DNA of 64,000 bases from an uncultured Planococcus sp. (GTDB taxonomy: Bacteria; Bacillota; Bacilli; Bacillales_A; Planococcaceae), in the NCBI GenBank assembly GCA_947502505.1, contig CANNAE010000002.1, forward strand, positions 124,001-188,000, in the 5' to 3' direction. Position 1 is the stretch's first letter, and each line of letters opens with the position of its first letter. The notes under the pieces were generated by a model. That model worked only from the letters and a program-made list of their open reading frames with translations, was not told the DNA's origin and did not search any database. Positions 51,632-59,841 of this stretch are shown here, piece by piece. The translations under genes and the position numbers were made by a program.

Positions 51632-51649
51632 GTTAAATTCCTCCTCCAA

Positions 51650-52015
51650 TTATGCGCGGTAGCTATTCATGCCGCCTCTGATATTCACTATATGGGTAAA
51701 CCCGTTTTTCTTCAATAATTGGCTCGCTCTGCTGCTGCGCATGCCGCTCTGGCAGATGACCAATGTTTCTTTATCCTTCGACAGCTCATTCGCACGCTTC
51801 GGCAAATCATTCAATGGAATGTTCTTGAAGCCTTTAATGTGATTCGCTTTGAACTCTGCAGGCGTCCGGACGTCGATATACTGCTTGTCTTTCTTGCCGA
51901 GTACAGGTTTCAATTCATCAGTGGACATTGTCTTGATTCCTTTTGTTGGTGCAGTAAAACGGGAGATTGCGAGATAGGCAATGACCCCGACTGCGATCCA
52001 GAGCAACCATTCCAT
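51650..52015 (-). CDS. membrane-anchored rhodanese
   Basis: 121-residue protein with an N-terminal transmembrane helix (MEWLLWIAVGVIAYLAI) and a rhodanese domain with DVRTPAEFKANHIKG and VICQSGMRSSRA (Cys about 90). The anchor would place sulfur transfer at the inner membrane face. ATG at 52015 has AAAGGA 8 bases upstream. Resembles Bacillus YqhL/YtwF-type proteins. Confidence 0.88.
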   Translation of the reverse strand: MEWLLWIAVGVIAYLAISRFTAPTKGIKTMSTDELKPVLGKKDKQYIDVRTPAEFKANHIKGFKNIPLNDLPKRANELSKDKETLVICQSGMRSSRASQLLKKNGFTHIVNIRGGMNSYRA

Positions 52016-52042
52016 ATACTTCATCCTTTCCACTTTTGGGAG

Positions 52043-52522
52043 TTAGATAAACAAGTTTACATTGCCGTCTTCTGCATCGCCAAGGTAAGCGGCGACACCA
52101 GCATATTCAATTTCATCCAATAGCTCTTCTTTTTGCAAACCGAGAAGATCCATGGTCATTGTGCAGGCAACCAATTTAATATCCTGCTCCTGCGCCATTT
52201 CAATCAGGTCCGGCAAAGGCATGGCATTGTGCTTTTTCATGACTTGTTTGATTAGTTTCGGCCCCATGCCTCCGAACTGCATATTGGATAGCCCAAGCTT
52301 GTCGGCTCCACGCGGCATCATTTTTGAGAACATCGCTTCAAGACGCCCTTTTTTAACTGCTGGCGGATTTTCTTTGCGAAGTGCATTCAATCCCCAGAAT
52401 GTGTGGAAAATGGTGACTTCGTGATCATAAGCTGCTGCACCGTTTGCGATGATGTAAGCGGCCATTGCTTTGTCGTAATCTCCGCTAAAAAGTACGATTG
52501 TGGTTTTCTTCTGTTCTGCCAT
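52043..52522 (-). CDS. DsrE/DsrF/DrsH-like (DsrE2-type) protein
   Basis: 159-residue protein of the DsrE superfamily: KKTTIVLFSGDYDKAMAAYI at the start and a conserved Cys in LVACTMTMDLLG (about 120). DsrE2-type proteins carry or transfer persulfides with TusA and rhodaneses. ATG at 52522 has GGAGG upstream. It is the first gene of the long sulfur operon, preceded by a promoter and two CstR-type operators. Confidence 0.88.
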   Translation of the reverse strand: MAEQKKTTIVLFSGDYDKAMAAYIIANGAAAYDHEVTIFHTFWGLNALRKENPPAVKKGRLEAMFSKMMPRGADKLGLSNMQFGGMGPKLIKQVMKKHNAMPLPDLIEMAQEQDIKLVACTMTMDLLGLQKEELLDEIEYAGVAAYLGDAEDGNVNLFI

Positions 52523-52542
52523 TCTGTAAATTCCTCCAATAA

Positions 52543-52558
52543 TTACCCCTATGGGTAT
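52543..52558 (-). promoter_or_regulatory. CstR-type operator, proximal site of the dsrE operon
   Basis: TTACCC-CTAT-GGGTAT, one mismatch from the palindrome ATACCC-N4-GGGTAT, in the leader between promoter and start codon. Confidence 0.7.
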
Positions 52559-52608
52559 AATTTTCTCCAAAAAAAAGAACGTTTTATAGTGGCGCCGCAC
52601 TCTTTCTA

Positions 52609-52651
52609 ATACCCTATAGGGTATATTAAAGCATCTATTCTGTTAAGTCAA
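52609..52651 (-). promoter_or_regulatory. promoter of the dsrE-rhodanese operon with overlapping CstR-type operator
   Basis: Minus strand TTGACT (52646-52651), 17-base spacer, TAATAT (52623-52628), with the perfect palindrome ATACCCTATAGGGTAT (52609-52624) touching the -10. Repressor binding here should block initiation. Confidence 0.85.
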
Positions 52652-52682
52652 CAGCTAAAGTCTTTTTTTCTTTTATCGTGAT

Positions 52683-52943
52683 TTAACGGCTCTTTACGAG
52701 AAGCTCGACTGCTTCTTTGACAACGTCTTCCGTGCTTTCGCCTTTTTCTAAACTATCGCGTACACAAGTCTGCAGGTTTTCACTGACAATGACACCGATC
52801 GTCCGGTCCACTGCGCTTCTCACTGCCGATAGCTGGGTCACTACATCACGGCACTCGCCGTCTGCTTCGACCATTTTGATGACGCCGCGTAATTGGCCTT
52901 CGATACGCTTGAGGCGGTTTTCAATCTTTTTATCGTATTCCAT
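52683..52943 (-). CDS. cstR: CstR-type persulfide-sensing repressor (CsoR/RcnR family)
   Basis: 86-residue all-helical repressor. The family opening NRLKRIEGQLRGVIKMVE is followed by Cys in DGECRDVV (about 31) and Cys in NLQTCVRD (about 60). CsoR copper sensors have His three residues before the second Cys; here that residue is Asn (NLQTC), as in persulfide-sensing CstR. Length equals S. aureus CstR. ATG at 52943 has AGGAGG upstream. Its own promoter contains an operator, so it is autoregulated, and it lies at the head of the sulfur operon. Confidence 0.92.
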   Translation of the reverse strand: MEYDKKIENRLKRIEGQLRGVIKMVEADGECRDVVTQLSAVRSAVDRTIGVIVSENLQTCVRDSLEKGESTEDVVKEAVELLVKSR

Positions 52944-52989
52944 CAGACAAGCCTCCTGTTCAAAATATATAATGAAGTTGTTATGCTCT

Positions 52990-53018
52990 ACAATATACCC
53001 CTCAGGGTATGATGTCAA
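52990..53018 (-). promoter_or_regulatory. cstR promoter with operator in the spacer
   Basis: Minus strand TTGACA (53013-53018), 17-base spacer, TATTGT (52990-52995). The palindrome ATACCC-CTCA-GGGTAT (52995-53010) fills the spacer, the same arrangement as at cstB. Confidence 0.88.
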
Positions 53019-53066
53019 ACGAAAAACTCATTAGCTTTTTTCGCTTTACTTGAGGGTATTTTAACA

Positions 53067-53096
53067 CGAAAAGCCCCCGCCAATATAGCGGGGGCC
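53067..53096 (-). terminator. terminator after the second MBL-rhodanese gene
   Basis: GCCCCCGC pairs with GCGGGGGC over a 7-base loop, with T's on the minus strand. Confidence 0.85.
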
Positions 53097-53115
53097 CTTA
53101 TATAGCCGGCATTGC

Positions 53116-54234
53116 TTAGACTGCGCAGTTGTTCGGGCCGGTTTCCATTTCTTTTTGTTCGTCTTCGGATGGGGCGATTTTCCCCATATTCGTTTTGCGG
53201 ATATCTTCATAAGCGTTTGGCTGCTCTTTCAAGTTTTCCGTCACTCGCTTAATAAAGCGCTCTTCTCCATCAATATTCAAGCCATCGTTCTGGTCATACA
53301 AATCACTGAGTTTTTTATGGACGCTGCCGTCTTCATTCATTTCCTTGATGTCGCCGTAATGGGCAGGCAACACGATCAGTTCTTTCGGCAAATTATCATA
53401 GCGCTCATGAAGTGTCTCGTACAGGTCTTGTGCCCAATCTTTTGCTTTTCCTGCGAGGTCCGGCCGGCCGATGGATTCGATGAATAGAATGTCGCCTGTC
53501 AGTAAATACTCATCGTCGACAATAAAGGAAGTACTGCCGATGGTATGCCCCGGCGAGTAGAACGCTTTGATCTTAGCGTTTCCTACTTCTACGGTTGTGC
53601 CGTCTTTAGCAGGTTCATAATCGAATACTACTTCGTCTGCATCTTCCGGCGGCAAGTGGTATTGTGCGCCAACTTTTTCAGCCAACTTTCTGCCTCCAGA
53701 AATATGGTCGGCATGCAGATGGGTATCCAGCACATGAGTAATTTTCAGTGAATGCTCTTTTGCGAAGGTTTCGTACGGCTCGGTCATACGTGCCGTATCG
53801 ACTACCGCTGCTTCGCCATTCGATTCGATCAAGTAAGACAGGCAGCCTTTGCCGACACGGACAAATTGATAGATTGCTCCGCCGCTCTTTAAGTCACCGA
53901 TTTTCACTGGTTCCAATTGCTCGCTCCAGGAAGCCATTCCGCCTTCAATCGAAATGACATTTTCAAATCCTTGATCCTGCAGGTACGCTGCCGCTTTCTT
54001 CGATGTATTGCCTTTTGCACACATCGTATATAGCGGTTTTTCCTTCGGCAGCTTATTGATTTCCTCGCTGCTTTCCTCAATTTTATTGAATGGAATATTA
54101 TGCAGTTCGACACTGCCGCCTTCTACATGCCAATTCTCCACATCTTCTGTGCTGCGGACATCGAGAATGGCAACAGATTCATTATTCATCACTTTTTCTG
54201 CAATTTCTTCAGCAGATGTAAATTTGATTGTCAT
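53116..54234 (-). CDS. rhodanese-metallo-beta-lactamase fusion, persulfide dioxygenase-like (paralogue 2)
   Basis: 372-residue paralogue of the gene at 49518 with the same domains: rhodanese with YTMCAKGNTS (Cys about 70) and MBL with [12 protein letters not shown] (about 170-181), YSPGHTIGS and LTGDILFIESIGRPD. The C-terminus ends NNCAV. The GRKLAEKVGAQYHLPPEDA stretch parallels paralogue 1. It follows DUF302 by 33 bases in its own two-gene unit. GGAGG precedes the ATG. Confidence 0.88.
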   Translation of the reverse strand: MTIKFTSAEEIAEKVMNNESVAILDVRSTEDVENWHVEGGSVELHNIPFNKIEESSEEINKLPKEKPLYTMCAKGNTSKKAAAYLQDQGFENVISIEGGMASWSEQLEPVKIGDLKSGGAIYQFVRVGKGCLSYLIESNGEAAVVDTARMTEPYETFAKEHSLKITHVLDTHLHADHISGGRKLAEKVGAQYHLPPEDADEVVFDYEPAKDGTTVEVGNAKIKAFYSPGHTIGSTSFIVDDEYLLTGDILFIESIGRPDLAGKAKDWAQDLYETLHERYDNLPKELIVLPAHYGDIKEMNEDGSVHKKLSDLYDQNDGLNIDGEERFIKRVTENLKEQPNAYEDIRKTNMGKIAPSEDEQKEMETGPNNCAV

Positions 54235-54267
54235 AAGATCATTCCTCCAATCGTGAATTTCTAAAAC

Positions 54268-54654
54268 TTAGGCAGTCCGGTCGATGCAGCTGATCAGGCG
54301 GTTTTCGATATCGGCAGCCACTTCAGTCAATTTGCCGCCATCTTCGGCCATGCCGATCAGCGAGGTCGGCTTCGGCATGCCAATCTTCGTTTCTTCTCCA
54401 TCTTTATAAACGACAATTTTGCATGGCAGGAAATAACCAACCATCAAGTTTTCCGAGAGTACGGTATTTGCTTCTTTCGGGTTGCACACTTCTAGAATCT
54501 TGTACGCTGTATCGAATTCCTGTCCTTTTTCCTGTAGTTTTGCTGTCAAATCAAAGTTCCACAAGACACCGAATTGCTCCTCTTTCAAGTTTTCCTCAAG
54601 TGATGCCACTGCTTCGTCTACAGATTTGCTAGTCGTAACGGTATAATCAAACAT
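54268..54654 (-). CDS. DUF302 protein
   Basis: 128-residue DUF302 protein with the family strand YTVTTSKSVDEAV, GVLWNFDLTAKL and KILEVCNPKEA (Cys about 56), then MVGYFLPCKIVVYKDG. DUF302 proteins often accompany sulfur-oxidation or copper genes; biochemical role unproven. GAGGAGG precedes the ATG. Upstream is ATTACCCTACCCCCTA, which resembles a distorted CsoR/CstR site. Confidence 0.85.
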   Translation of the reverse strand: MFDYTVTTSKSVDEAVASLEENLKEEQFGVLWNFDLTAKLQEKGQEFDTAYKILEVCNPKEANTVLSENLMVGYFLPCKIVVYKDGEETKIGMPKPTSLIGMAEDGGKLTEVAADIENRLISCIDRTA

Positions 54655-54740
54655 TTTTTCTGCCTCCTCTAATTTAAATCGCTTCTAGAATTACCCTACC
54701 CCCTATTTTTTTTCACTAAACATATGGGCTCTTTTCAGGC

Positions 54741-54774
54741 AAAAAAGCCACCCTTCATGTGAAGGCTGGCTTTG
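54741..54774 (-). terminator. terminator after the interrupted permease gene
   Basis: AAAGCCA.CCTTCA pairs with TGAAGG.TGGCTTT, with T6 on the minus strand. Confidence 0.85.
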
Positions 54775-54794
54775 GCAATTATGAATGGATTCCA

Positions 54795-56174
54795 TCACCA
54801 GATGAAAACCGTAAAAAGAATGGCAATTGCTGTGATGACGACACTTGAAAAGCTACCAATAAGCAATTGTTCACGCTGGGAAAATGCCCCTTTTTGAAAT
54901 GCTAAAAAGGTGGTCGGTGAATGGATAGGCAATATGGTGACACCACCAATGATCATAATCAATAAAAACGCCATCGGCAATATCGGCAAGCCTAACATTT
55001 CTGCAAAACTGACCATGATCGGAAAAATGACGATCATCGATGTGGAAGGCACGACAAACAAGAAGCGCAATAGGAAAATAAGACAAGCGATAAAAATAAT
55101 ATTTACCCCCTGGCCCATTCCTGCTGGCAGCAGTTGAATCAATTGGCTCGCCAGGACACCGGCCGTTCCGTTTTCTTCTATTAAATATCCAAGTGAAAAA
55201 GAGGCACCGAGCAATAGGAAAGTTTCCCAATCGTAATCCCGGACGAGTCGGTCATCGACAAGCCCATTCATCGGCAGCGCATAATAAGCGAGCAATAGGA
55301 AAGGCGCGACTATGAGCGGAATCTGCTCCTGGTCGATGACGATCCAACTGATAATCATGACGAAAAACGGGATGATCACCCACCAGAAACGTTCCGGCAA
55401 GTGGGCGGCAGGAGTAAATTCCATCTGCTCCATCTTAAGCCCGGCACCGCTGCGGCGTTTGAAAAAGAACCAGACACCAAAACTAACTAATAGCAGCGAC
55501 AGCCAAAGCGCCGGTGCAATGCGAACGAATCAGCCGAGCCAGGAAATTTGGATGCCCCCGAAATCGCTCAGCAATTGAGCCGCTAAAATCGGGAATCCGC
55601 CGCCTGTGAAAACGACCATCGTCGAGTTCTGGTTCATCATGCCGATAACATAAAAGCTAAACTGGCGGAACAGGCTTCTCTTGCCGAGCGCAAAACGATC
55701 GTTCACTTGTTCGATGATTGGCTCAAGAATGCGGAACCTGGCGACAGCTGAAGGCAGCAGGATCGGCAAAAAGACGATCAATAGCGGCAAGCCGACCAAT
55801 AGCCGCTGGACTTTGCCTTTGCTCATTTTCAATAACACGCCGACAAATACTTGATCGGCTTTCGCTTTCACCAGCACCTTGGAAATCAAAGTCAGTGCCA
55901 GGATAAAATAAAGCGCATCCGACAGAAAACCGGCAAAAGCCTGCTCCGGCTCTTCCGTCAGGCGGAAAAGCAGCAGCAGGCCAAGCACCAGAAGACTCGA
56001 AGCGGCGAGTGGCATGGCGCTTACCGTCCACAAACCGATGGCGATGCCAAGCAATAGCAGCGTCAGTTTCTGGTCGTCGGTATAAGCATCCAATAAGCCG
56101 AACACCCATAAAAGAGCAAATCCAGCGGCCAGCAAAAAAGCAAGAATACGCGGCACTAGCTTAGAGTTTCTCAC
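54795..56174 (-). pseudogene. DASS/SLC13-type anion permease with one in-frame TGA
   Basis: The first 214 codons (GTG start at 56174) encode about six membrane helices and end ISWLG before TGA at 55530-55532. The same frame continues FVRIAPALWLSLLLVS through a further six helices to 54795, giving about 459 codons, a normal length for the divalent-anion:Na symporter family. A single TGG to TGA change would explain it. The downstream piece has a later ATG at 55433 without clear coupling. It follows tctA by 11 bases, so it was part of the tricarboxylate operon. A sequencing error is the main alternative. Confidence 0.8.
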
Positions 56175-56185
56175 TTCCCCACCCC

Positions 56186-57688
56186 TTAACCTTGTTTATA
56201 TGCCAGCCTATTGCTTCTCCACTTGAGGAATGCTGGAACCAATAGTGAAACGAGTGCAACCAAGAGCAATGATAGCGGAAGTGGGCTATCGACAAAAATG
56301 CTCAAGCTGCCATTAGAGATTGTCATGGATTGACGGAAAGCCTGCTCCATCATGCCTCCAAGGATGAATGCCAAAATGAACGGGGGTGCGGGGAATGAAA
56401 AGATCCGCATCGCAAATCCTAATGCGCCGAATACCAGCAGCATGTATAGGTCAAAGACATTGAAGCTGATCGAATAGACGCCGATCAAACTGAACATGAT
56501 GACGAGTGAAATAAGCAAAGGACGCGGAATGCTCAAGATTTTCGCCAAGTATGGAATCAACGGCAAGTTCAAGATCAGCAGAAAGACGTTTCCGAGATAC
56601 ATGGAAGCGATGATGCCCCAGAAGATTTCCGGGCGGTCAGTCATCAATAGCGGACCTGGCTGTACGCCGAGCACAAGGAATGCGCCCAACATGACAGCCG
56701 TTGTTCCTGAACCTGGAATCCCCAAGCTCAACAGCGGAACGAACGCACCGCTTGTCGCGGCATTATTGGAACTTTCCGGTGCTGCGAGCCCTTTGATAGA
56801 CCCTTTCCCGAATTCTTCAGGATTTTTAGCGATTCGTTTTTCAAAAATATAACTGATGAAAGAAGCGATCGTTGCCCCTGCACCCGGCAAGACGCCGAGT
56901 AGAAATCCGACGAACGACTGGCGGCTGACTGGCCCGCTCATTTCTTTCAGGTCTGCCTTGGACAGCTTCAGGCTGCCCAGTTTCTGGTCGTCGCTTAAGC
57001 TGCGGTTTTTGCGGTTCAGGATGAGCATGCAGACTTCCGCGACCGCAAAAAGTCCAAGCGCGATGATCAAAAAGTCGAATCCGTCGAACAGGTTGACATT
57101 CCCGAATGTAAAGCGCTGTGTCCCTGTCTGTGGGTCGATGCCGATAGTGACGACCATGAAGCCTGCCACGGCTGCGATCATCGCTTTGATGGTCGAACCT
57201 TCAGATAAACTGGAAATCGCGGTTAAGCCCATGAACATTAAAGCAAAATACGCTGGCGGCCCAAAGGAAATCGCCACGCTCGACAGTGCTGGCGCGAGCA
57301 GCATCAACAGGACGACCGAGACAGTCCCCCCGATGAACGAAGAAATCGCTGCGATAGCGAGCGCTTTTCCCGCCTTCCCTTGTTGGGCCATCGGATAGCC
57401 GTCAAAAGCTGTAGCGACCGTTCCGGAAATTCCCGGGGCATTCAACAGGATCGAAGAAGTCGACCCGCCGAATACAGCCCCGTAATAGACGCCTGCCATC
57501 ATGACAAGTGCCGGCGCCGGGTCCATCCCGTATGTAATCGGAATCATGATTGCGATGGCGCTGATCGGGCCTAGCCCTGGCATCATCCCGATCAAAGTAC
57601 CGACGATGACGCCGATTAGCACGAACATAATCCCTTCTAGACTTAAGGCAACTTGAAAACCGGTCAATAGACCTTGAAATGCATCCAT
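56186..57688 (-). CDS. tctA: tripartite tricarboxylate transporter, large permease
   Basis: 500-residue polytopic protein of the TctA family with the signature GLGPISAIAIMIPITYG (about residues 38-54) and a second related block in GIPGSGTTAVMLGAFL (about 320-335). With TctB and the binding protein TctC it imports citrate or related carboxylates using an ion gradient. AAGGAGGG precedes the ATG. Upstream are tctB and tctC; a CitAB-like regulator pair lies beyond. Confidence 0.94.
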   Translation of the reverse strand: MDAFQGLLTGFQVALSLEGIMFVLIGVIVGTLIGMMPGLGPISAIAIMIPITYGMDPAPALVMMAGVYYGAVFGGSTSSILLNAPGISGTVATAFDGYPMAQQGKAGKALAIAAISSFIGGTVSVVLLMLLAPALSSVAISFGPPAYFALMFMGLTAISSLSEGSTIKAMIAAVAGFMVVTIGIDPQTGTQRFTFGNVNLFDGFDFLIIALGLFAVAEVCMLILNRKNRSLSDDQKLGSLKLSKADLKEMSGPVSRQSFVGFLLGVLPGAGATIASFISYIFEKRIAKNPEEFGKGSIKGLAAPESSNNAATSGAFVPLLSLGIPGSGTTAVMLGAFLVLGVQPGPLLMTDRPEIFWGIIASMYLGNVFLLILNLPLIPYLAKILSIPRPLLISLVIMFSLIGVYSISFNVFDLYMLLVFGALGFAMRIFSFPAPPFILAFILGGMMEQAFRQSMTISNGSLSIFVDSPLPLSLLLVALVSLLVPAFLKWRSNRLAYKQG

Positions 57689-57703
57689 ATGGAAACTCCC
57701 TCC

Positions 57704-58162
57704 TTAAAATGGCAAGATGCCGCGCGGCAATACGATCCCCAACGCGAAAACGAAAATAGCATACATAACAATCGGAAACAGAAGAGAGACCAATATATTT
57801 GCCTTCCATGCTCTATAACCTAAAAACCACGAACACAAGAAAATGAATAATGATGTCGTGATGATAAAGCCGATCGTTTCAAACAACAGAATATAAACAA
57901 AAATCATGGCAAATACTGCGGCAATGACCCCTAATTCTTTTTTCGGGATATCGCGCTTTGCCTTTTCGGCATCGGTTTCCACTGCGCGAGAAAAAAATAG
58001 GAAGACGGACAGCACTAATAACAAAATGCCCAAGCCCTTCGGAATGACATCCGCATCGATCGGGGCATATTGGTAATTGGGCAATTGAAAGCTTAAATAT
58101 AAATAGATGGCCGCAACAATGAAAATCAGCAGCCCCAATTTCCGGTTTATGCTTGCAAGCAA
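57704..58162 (-). CDS. tctB: tripartite tricarboxylate transporter, small permease
   Basis: 152-residue TctB protein with four transmembrane helices and the family entry LASINRKLGLLIFIVAAIYLYL, shown in part. TTG at 58162 is chosen for AAGGAGG 7 bases upstream; the longer frame from 58207 reads through the ribosome site. It ends 15 bases before tctA. A hairpin between tctC and tctB may lower its expression relative to tctC. Confidence 0.9.
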   Translation of the reverse strand: MLASINRKLGLLIFIVAAIYLYLSFQLPNYQYAPIDADVIPKGLGILLLVLSVFLFFSRAVETDAEKAKRDIPKKELGVIAAVFAMIFVYILLFETIGFIITTSLFIFLCSWFLGYRAWKANILVSLLFPIVMYAIFVFALGIVLPRGILPF

Positions 58163-58192
58163 ACGAAACGCCTCCTTTTTACTGAAAAGAGA

Positions 58193-58219
58193 GAAACCGA
58201 ATGCCAAAGATTCGGTTTC
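58193..58219 (-). other. intercistronic hairpin between tctC and tctB
   Basis: GAAACCGAAT pairs perfectly with ATTCGGTTTC over a 7-base loop, without a good T-run. Such hairpins between a binding-protein gene and its permease genes often stabilise the upstream mRNA or partly terminate. Confidence 0.65.
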
Positions 58220-58275
58220 ACTTTTGTCTTTTGAACTGCCTGGACAGCTATAATTTCTTTTTCACTAAAGTTTTT

Positions 58276-59283
58276 TTATTGTCCTAACCCTATTTCCTCG
58301 AGCAATGCGGCAATTTCTTCTTTCTCGCCTTCGAGGAATTCGCTGTATTCTTCACTGCCCATGTACATTTCGTTCCAGCCGTATTTCTCGCGGACTTCCG
58401 CAAACTCTTCGGATTCACTCAATTCCTGGAATTTGGCTTCATAATAATCGACCGCTGCCTGGTCCATGCCTGGAGGCCCAAAGAATCCACGCCAGTTGAC
58501 GAAGCTCTCATCGATGCCCTGCTCAATCGCTGTCGGGAATTCGGACAGCACTTCCCCTTCCATGCGTTCTTCTGCCGTCACACCCAGAACTTTGATATTG
58601 CCGGCACGCACTTGCTCGATCGTTTCGCCGACACCTGTGGAGAAGACATCCACCGAGCCGTTCAGAACCGCTGTCAAAGCGCCACCTTCTTGGTCAGAAA
58701 CGTATTTGATCTTAGTTGGGTCCACGCCTGCCGCTTTGGCGATGCGGACAAATTGCATATGGTCCATGCTTCCCGGAGCGGAAGTACCGATCACCGTTAC
58801 GCTTTCCGGATCGTCTTTCATCTGGTCAAATAGATCGTTCAAATCTTCAAATTCGCTATCTTCACGGACAGCGAACGCGCCGTAGTCCGCAATCATATTA
58901 GCAAGCGGCGTAAAGTCTTCATGGCCGTGTTCTGATTGGCCGTTTAGCGGCACAAACATCAAGGGCGGTGAAGCAACGAACATGCTATGGGCATCGCCTT
59001 CTTTTCCATGGACATAGGCCCAACCAATCGCTCCGCCTCCGCCTTCACGGTTGATGACCGTCATATTTTCATCAATAATTTCGGTTTCGCCGAATACACG
59101 GGCAACTTCACGGGCTGTCGTATCCCAACCGCCGCCTGATCCGGCTGGTGCTACCACCTCAATTGTTTTTGATGGCTCAAAGTTTCCATCTTCTCCTGCT
59201 GTGTTTGCCGCGTCATCAGATCCGCAACCGGCAAATGTTAGAGCGCTCACACTCAAAATTCCAGCAAAAATTGTTTTCTTCAT
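58276..59283 (-). CDS. tctC: tripartite tricarboxylate transporter, substrate-binding lipoprotein
   Basis: 335-residue extracytoplasmic binding protein of the Bug/TctC family. The signal peptide has lipobox TFAGC. Domain features include IEVVAPAGSGGGWDTTARE (about residues 44-62) and the conserved IGTSAPGSMDHM (about 165). It captures a carboxylate for TctAB. ATG at 59283 has GAGGGGG upstream. First gene of tctCBA; 224 bases divide it from the divergent small gene, a likely control region. Confidence 0.92.
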   Translation of the reverse strand: MKKTIFAGILSVSALTFAGCGSDDAANTAGEDGNFEPSKTIEVVAPAGSGGGWDTTAREVARVFGETEIIDENMTVINREGGGGAIGWAYVHGKEGDAHSMFVASPPLMFVPLNGQSEHGHEDFTPLANMIADYGAFAVREDSEFEDLNDLFDQMKDDPESVTVIGTSAPGSMDHMQFVRIAKAAGVDPTKIKYVSDQEGGALTAVLNGSVDVFSTGVGETIEQVRAGNIKVLGVTAEERMEGEVLSEFPTAIEQGIDESFVNWRGFFGPPGMDQAAVDYYEAKFQELSESEEFAEVREKYGWNEMYMGSEEYSEFLEGEKEEIAALLEEIGLGQ

Positions 59284-59507
59284 TTTATTTCCCCCTCGAT
59301 TCATGTAGTTTTCTTATGAGTTGAAGTATAACTTCGAATTTTCAGAATGTAACCGTTTTCAAAATAAGCTGTATAAAGGGTTTTTTGATCATTTTGTTCA
59401 TAAAGTTCACCGGGATTCTTTATTTCAAGTATATTTCACTTATAGGGAATAATAGGGAATTGTGATAAGCTAAAGATGACATAAACTTAATTTAAAGGAG
59501 GCCGACA

Positions 59508-59720
59508 ATGCGACGTTTCTCGGCTATAACTCCTGGTGCCTGGACTTTTATCCTCGGCATCATATTAATTCTCAGCATTGGAAGCGCCATTGCGGCACAG
59601 AGCTATTTTAGCTATGTAGAAGTAACTGAAGCCGCTAATCGCTGCTACGACTTAGGCGGATTTCCTGAAATCGAGAAAAACGGTTGGCAAATGACTCACT
59701 TCGAATGCCACCTAGACTGA
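59508..59720 (+). CDS. small membrane protein, unknown function
   Basis: 70-residue protein with one transmembrane segment (AWTFILGIILILSIGSAIAA, residues 11-30) and a short outside domain containing two Cys (NRCYDLGG and FECHLD) that could form a disulfide. AAAGGAGG precedes the ATG strongly. Divergent from tctC and followed by its own terminator. No family recognised. Confidence 0.75.
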   Translation: MRRFSAITPGAWTFILGIILILSIGSAIAAQSYFSYVEVTEAANRCYDLGGFPEIEKNGWQMTHFECHLD

Positions 59721-59744
59721 TGGCCAAAACCAAAACGGCAGCGC

Positions 59745-59782
59745 AAAAAAGCAACTTCCCAATTTAGGGAAGTTGCTTTTTT
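59745..59782 (+). terminator. terminator after the small membrane-protein gene
   Basis: AAAGCAACTTCCC pairs with GGGAAGTTGCTTT over a 6-base loop, T6 downstream. A repeat remnant starts at the T-tract. Confidence 0.92.
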
Positions 59783-59837
59783 CAGGCTGTCGAGAAACTC
59801 TTAAAACTCGTATTTGCCGAAGCTTACCAGTCGCTTT
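59783..59837. repeat. truncated, inverted copy of the terminator-associated repeat
   Basis: Begins CAGGCTGTCGAGAAA and continues with TCGTATT, CCGAAGCTTA and TCGCTTTC. The reverse complement of 44660-44726 shows the same blocks in the same order. Similarity ends just before the stop codon of the response regulator gene. Confidence 0.78.
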
Positions 59838-59841
59838 CACT

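Noticed and set aside
54688..54706. CstR operator upstream of DUF302
   Set aside because: ATTACCCTACCCCCTA lacks the inverted right half; listed only as a degenerate resemblance.
55530..55532. TGA read as selenocysteine in the permease
   Set aside because: No SECIS-like hairpin is evident, the position fits Trp, and no sel genes are seen.
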